Assembly (NCBI RefSeq): GCF_001748365.1
Contig: NZ_BDHH01000001.1
Coordinates: 181,811-235,280 of the forward strand
Length of the DNA stretch: 53,470 bases
Direction of reading: 5' to 3'
Source: Fusibacter sp. 3D3
GTDB lineage: Bacteria; Bacillota; Clostridia; Peptostreptococcales; Acidaminobacteraceae
The position numbers and the translations under genes are program-made. Shown here piece by piece: positions 52,415-53,470 of the stretch (its first letter is position 1; every line of letters starts with the position of its first letter). Under the pieces are notes generated by a model. The model was given only the letters and a program-made list of their open reading frames with translations, ran no database searches and was not told the origin of the DNA.

Positions 52415-52675
52415 TTTGCCAACTGTTAAATCCTCTGAATAATGACTACTTAACCGCTGTTCATATACATTTTTTTCATATTATATCACTAGTGTTGCAT
52501 AAAAAATAATTGCTCATGTCAAGCCTATAAACAAAAAAATATATATACATTATAAGTTTTTTATGGTTAACAATCACATTTAATGTCGTTCTGCAAATGA
52601 AAAAAAATAGCAGCTAAGCTAAAATAGTTCTTGCTCAAATTTTTTCATAAAGTGACATTTTACTATTGGATTAAA
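52415..52675. other. AT-rich gap containing the downstream end of the IS4-like element
   Basis: No gene seen. The 3' end and terminal inverted repeat of the IS4-like element should lie here, but without the other end in the window the repeat cannot be defined. Confidence 0.35.
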
Positions 52676-53470
52676 TTAGTGTATATCGTTTTCCAGTTCA
52701 ATTTTTTCGAAATATTCGCAGATTCTATCAAATTCTTGTATATAGTTATTTTTTCGCCTGCCCTTTGAAGTCTTTGATGGCCGTTTTCTTAATTCAGCTA
52801 AGAAGTCTCCAAACGGATTGAAAATACAGGCTTTCAGTATTCTTACAAACGTCAGTAATGAGCCATTATAGTCTTCTTTAAGTTTCGCCAGAATCAAAAG
52901 ACAGTAGGTAATAAGTGCAATAAATATTTGGTTTTCCACAGCGTTGGCACTTTTCCCATAGAACACTTTTATTCGACAATGCTGTTTTATCCATTTGAAA
53001 AACAATTCGATTTTCCAGCGCAACCTATAAATATCAGCTATTTCTTCTGCTTTCTTATCAAAATTATTGGTGAGGATCACAAGAAGATTTCCCTTTAAGT
53101 CCAATGTTTTTATAAGTCTCACATGATTTTTCATTTTGGTTGTTAGATTACCCAAAAGCACTTTTTCATCACTGATAACGACACTATTTTCCTCTGTTTT
53201 AAATGTTTGTACTTTTTCAATGATTGAATTTGATTTTAACCGTGTTACAAAGTAAATCTTTTGTTCACAGTAAATATCAAATTTCTTATAATCCACATAA
53301 GCGCGGTCCATTACATTGATAGCACCTTCTTCGGATATCACCAAATTGTCCATTTGCTTTTTATCTGCTGGACGTGCATTCGTTATGATCGCTTTATCTG
53401 GCAAACTAATATCATCGCAAAATTTCAATCGCAAATGGAGCTTGATCCCACTTTTTGTTTTTCGAAAATC
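52676..53470 (-). CDS. IS4-family DDE transposase, partial (N-terminus outside the window)
   Basis: The minus strand is open from the window edge to 52676. Residues entering at the edge read DFRKTKSGIKLHLRLKFCDD, the usual IS4 phrase, so the true start lies outside. YRLRWKIELFFKWIKQHCRI is the Y-R-E signature with the catalytic Glu in KIELFFKWIKQH. NVMDRAYVDYKKFD carries the second catalytic Asp. The C-terminus is complete. This is the right-hand mobile element of the window. Confidence 0.93.
   Translation of the reverse strand, partial: DFRKTKSGIKLHLRLKFCDDISLPDKAIITNARPADKKQMDNLVISEEGAINVMDRAYVDYKKFDIYCEQKIYFVTRLKSNSIIEKVQTFKTEENSVVISDEKVLLGNLTTKMKNHVRLIKTLDLKGNLLVILTNNFDKKAEEIADIYRLRWKIELFFKWIKQHCRIKVFYGKSANAVENQIFIALITYCLLILAKLKEDYNGSLLTFVRILKACIFNPFGDFLAELRKRPSKTSKGRRKNNYIQEFDRICEYFEKIELENDIH

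Noticed and set aside
1-53470. CRISPR array, tRNA or rRNA genes
   Set aside because: No regularly spaced direct repeats and no tRNA or rRNA sequence signatures were noticed in the gaps, though this was done by eye only.

Overview
The window looks like chromosome from an anaerobic, low-GC Firmicute of clostridial type. Codon use is AT-rich, ribosome sites are strong AGGAGG types, and TTG and GTG starts are frequent. Metabolism fits an anaerobe: a 2-oxoacid:ferredoxin oxidoreductase, an enoate-reductase-like flavoprotein, TRAP uptake and threonine fermentation genes. I cannot name a species. Both window ends lie inside insertion-sequence transposases (IS200/IS605 TnpA on the left, an IS4-type DDE transposase on the right), as expected for a contig broken at repeats.

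Layout. 0.4-5 kb: an unknown protein, a SWIM zinc-finger protein and a SNF2 helicase. 5-6.3 kb: gene remnants (cysteine hydrolase, EamA transporter, shortened acetyltransferase). 6.3-7.7 kb: an RsgA-type GTPase behind a leader with its own promoter, an 11-residue leader peptide and terminator-like hairpins. 7.9-15.6 kb: an NCS2 nucleobase permease, a MacB-type ABC export operon (fusion protein, ATPase, permease), a divergent two-component system and a TetR regulator. 15.6-15.8 kb: a highly structured palindromic element whose core recurs at 39.1 kb. 15.9-16.9 kb: a DUF5692-like membrane protein. 17-24 kb: a hexuronate operon (GntR, TRAP DctPQM, UxuA, UxuB, KdgF-like cupin) with a hairpin between dctP and dctQM. 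24-25 kb: remnants of a transposase, a LysR regulator and a second kdgF. 25-28.4 kb: a large AAA protein with four CbxX/CfxQ-like modules. 28.5-33.5 kb: a four-subunit 2-oxoacid:ferredoxin oxidoreductase, a P-loop protein, a small membrane protein and a YheO-like regulator. 33.7-41.7 kb: an enoate-reductase-like flavoprotein, HxlR, a chemoreceptor, a dead creatininase gene, and a LysR regulator divergent from an NmrA-like reductase. 42-44.9 kb: kbl-tdh threonine degradation with an XRE-cupin regulator. 45-52.4 kb: the most unusual locus.

The 45-52.4 kb locus is the best candidate for an undescribed system. A 1009-residue protein with Sel1-like repeats, a Rossmann-like central segment and a C-terminal RyR-like domain is divergent from a tightly coupled five-gene operon. 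The operon encodes an ABC exporter half-transporter, two small proteins that appear weakly related to each other, an unknown 191-residue protein and a 12-TM permease of the ArsB/NhaD ion-transporter superfamily. Small proteins next to an exporter suggest a secreted or membrane-acting product with a sensor or immunity partner, but this is inference.

All assignments come from reading translations and motifs by eye; no database search was run.
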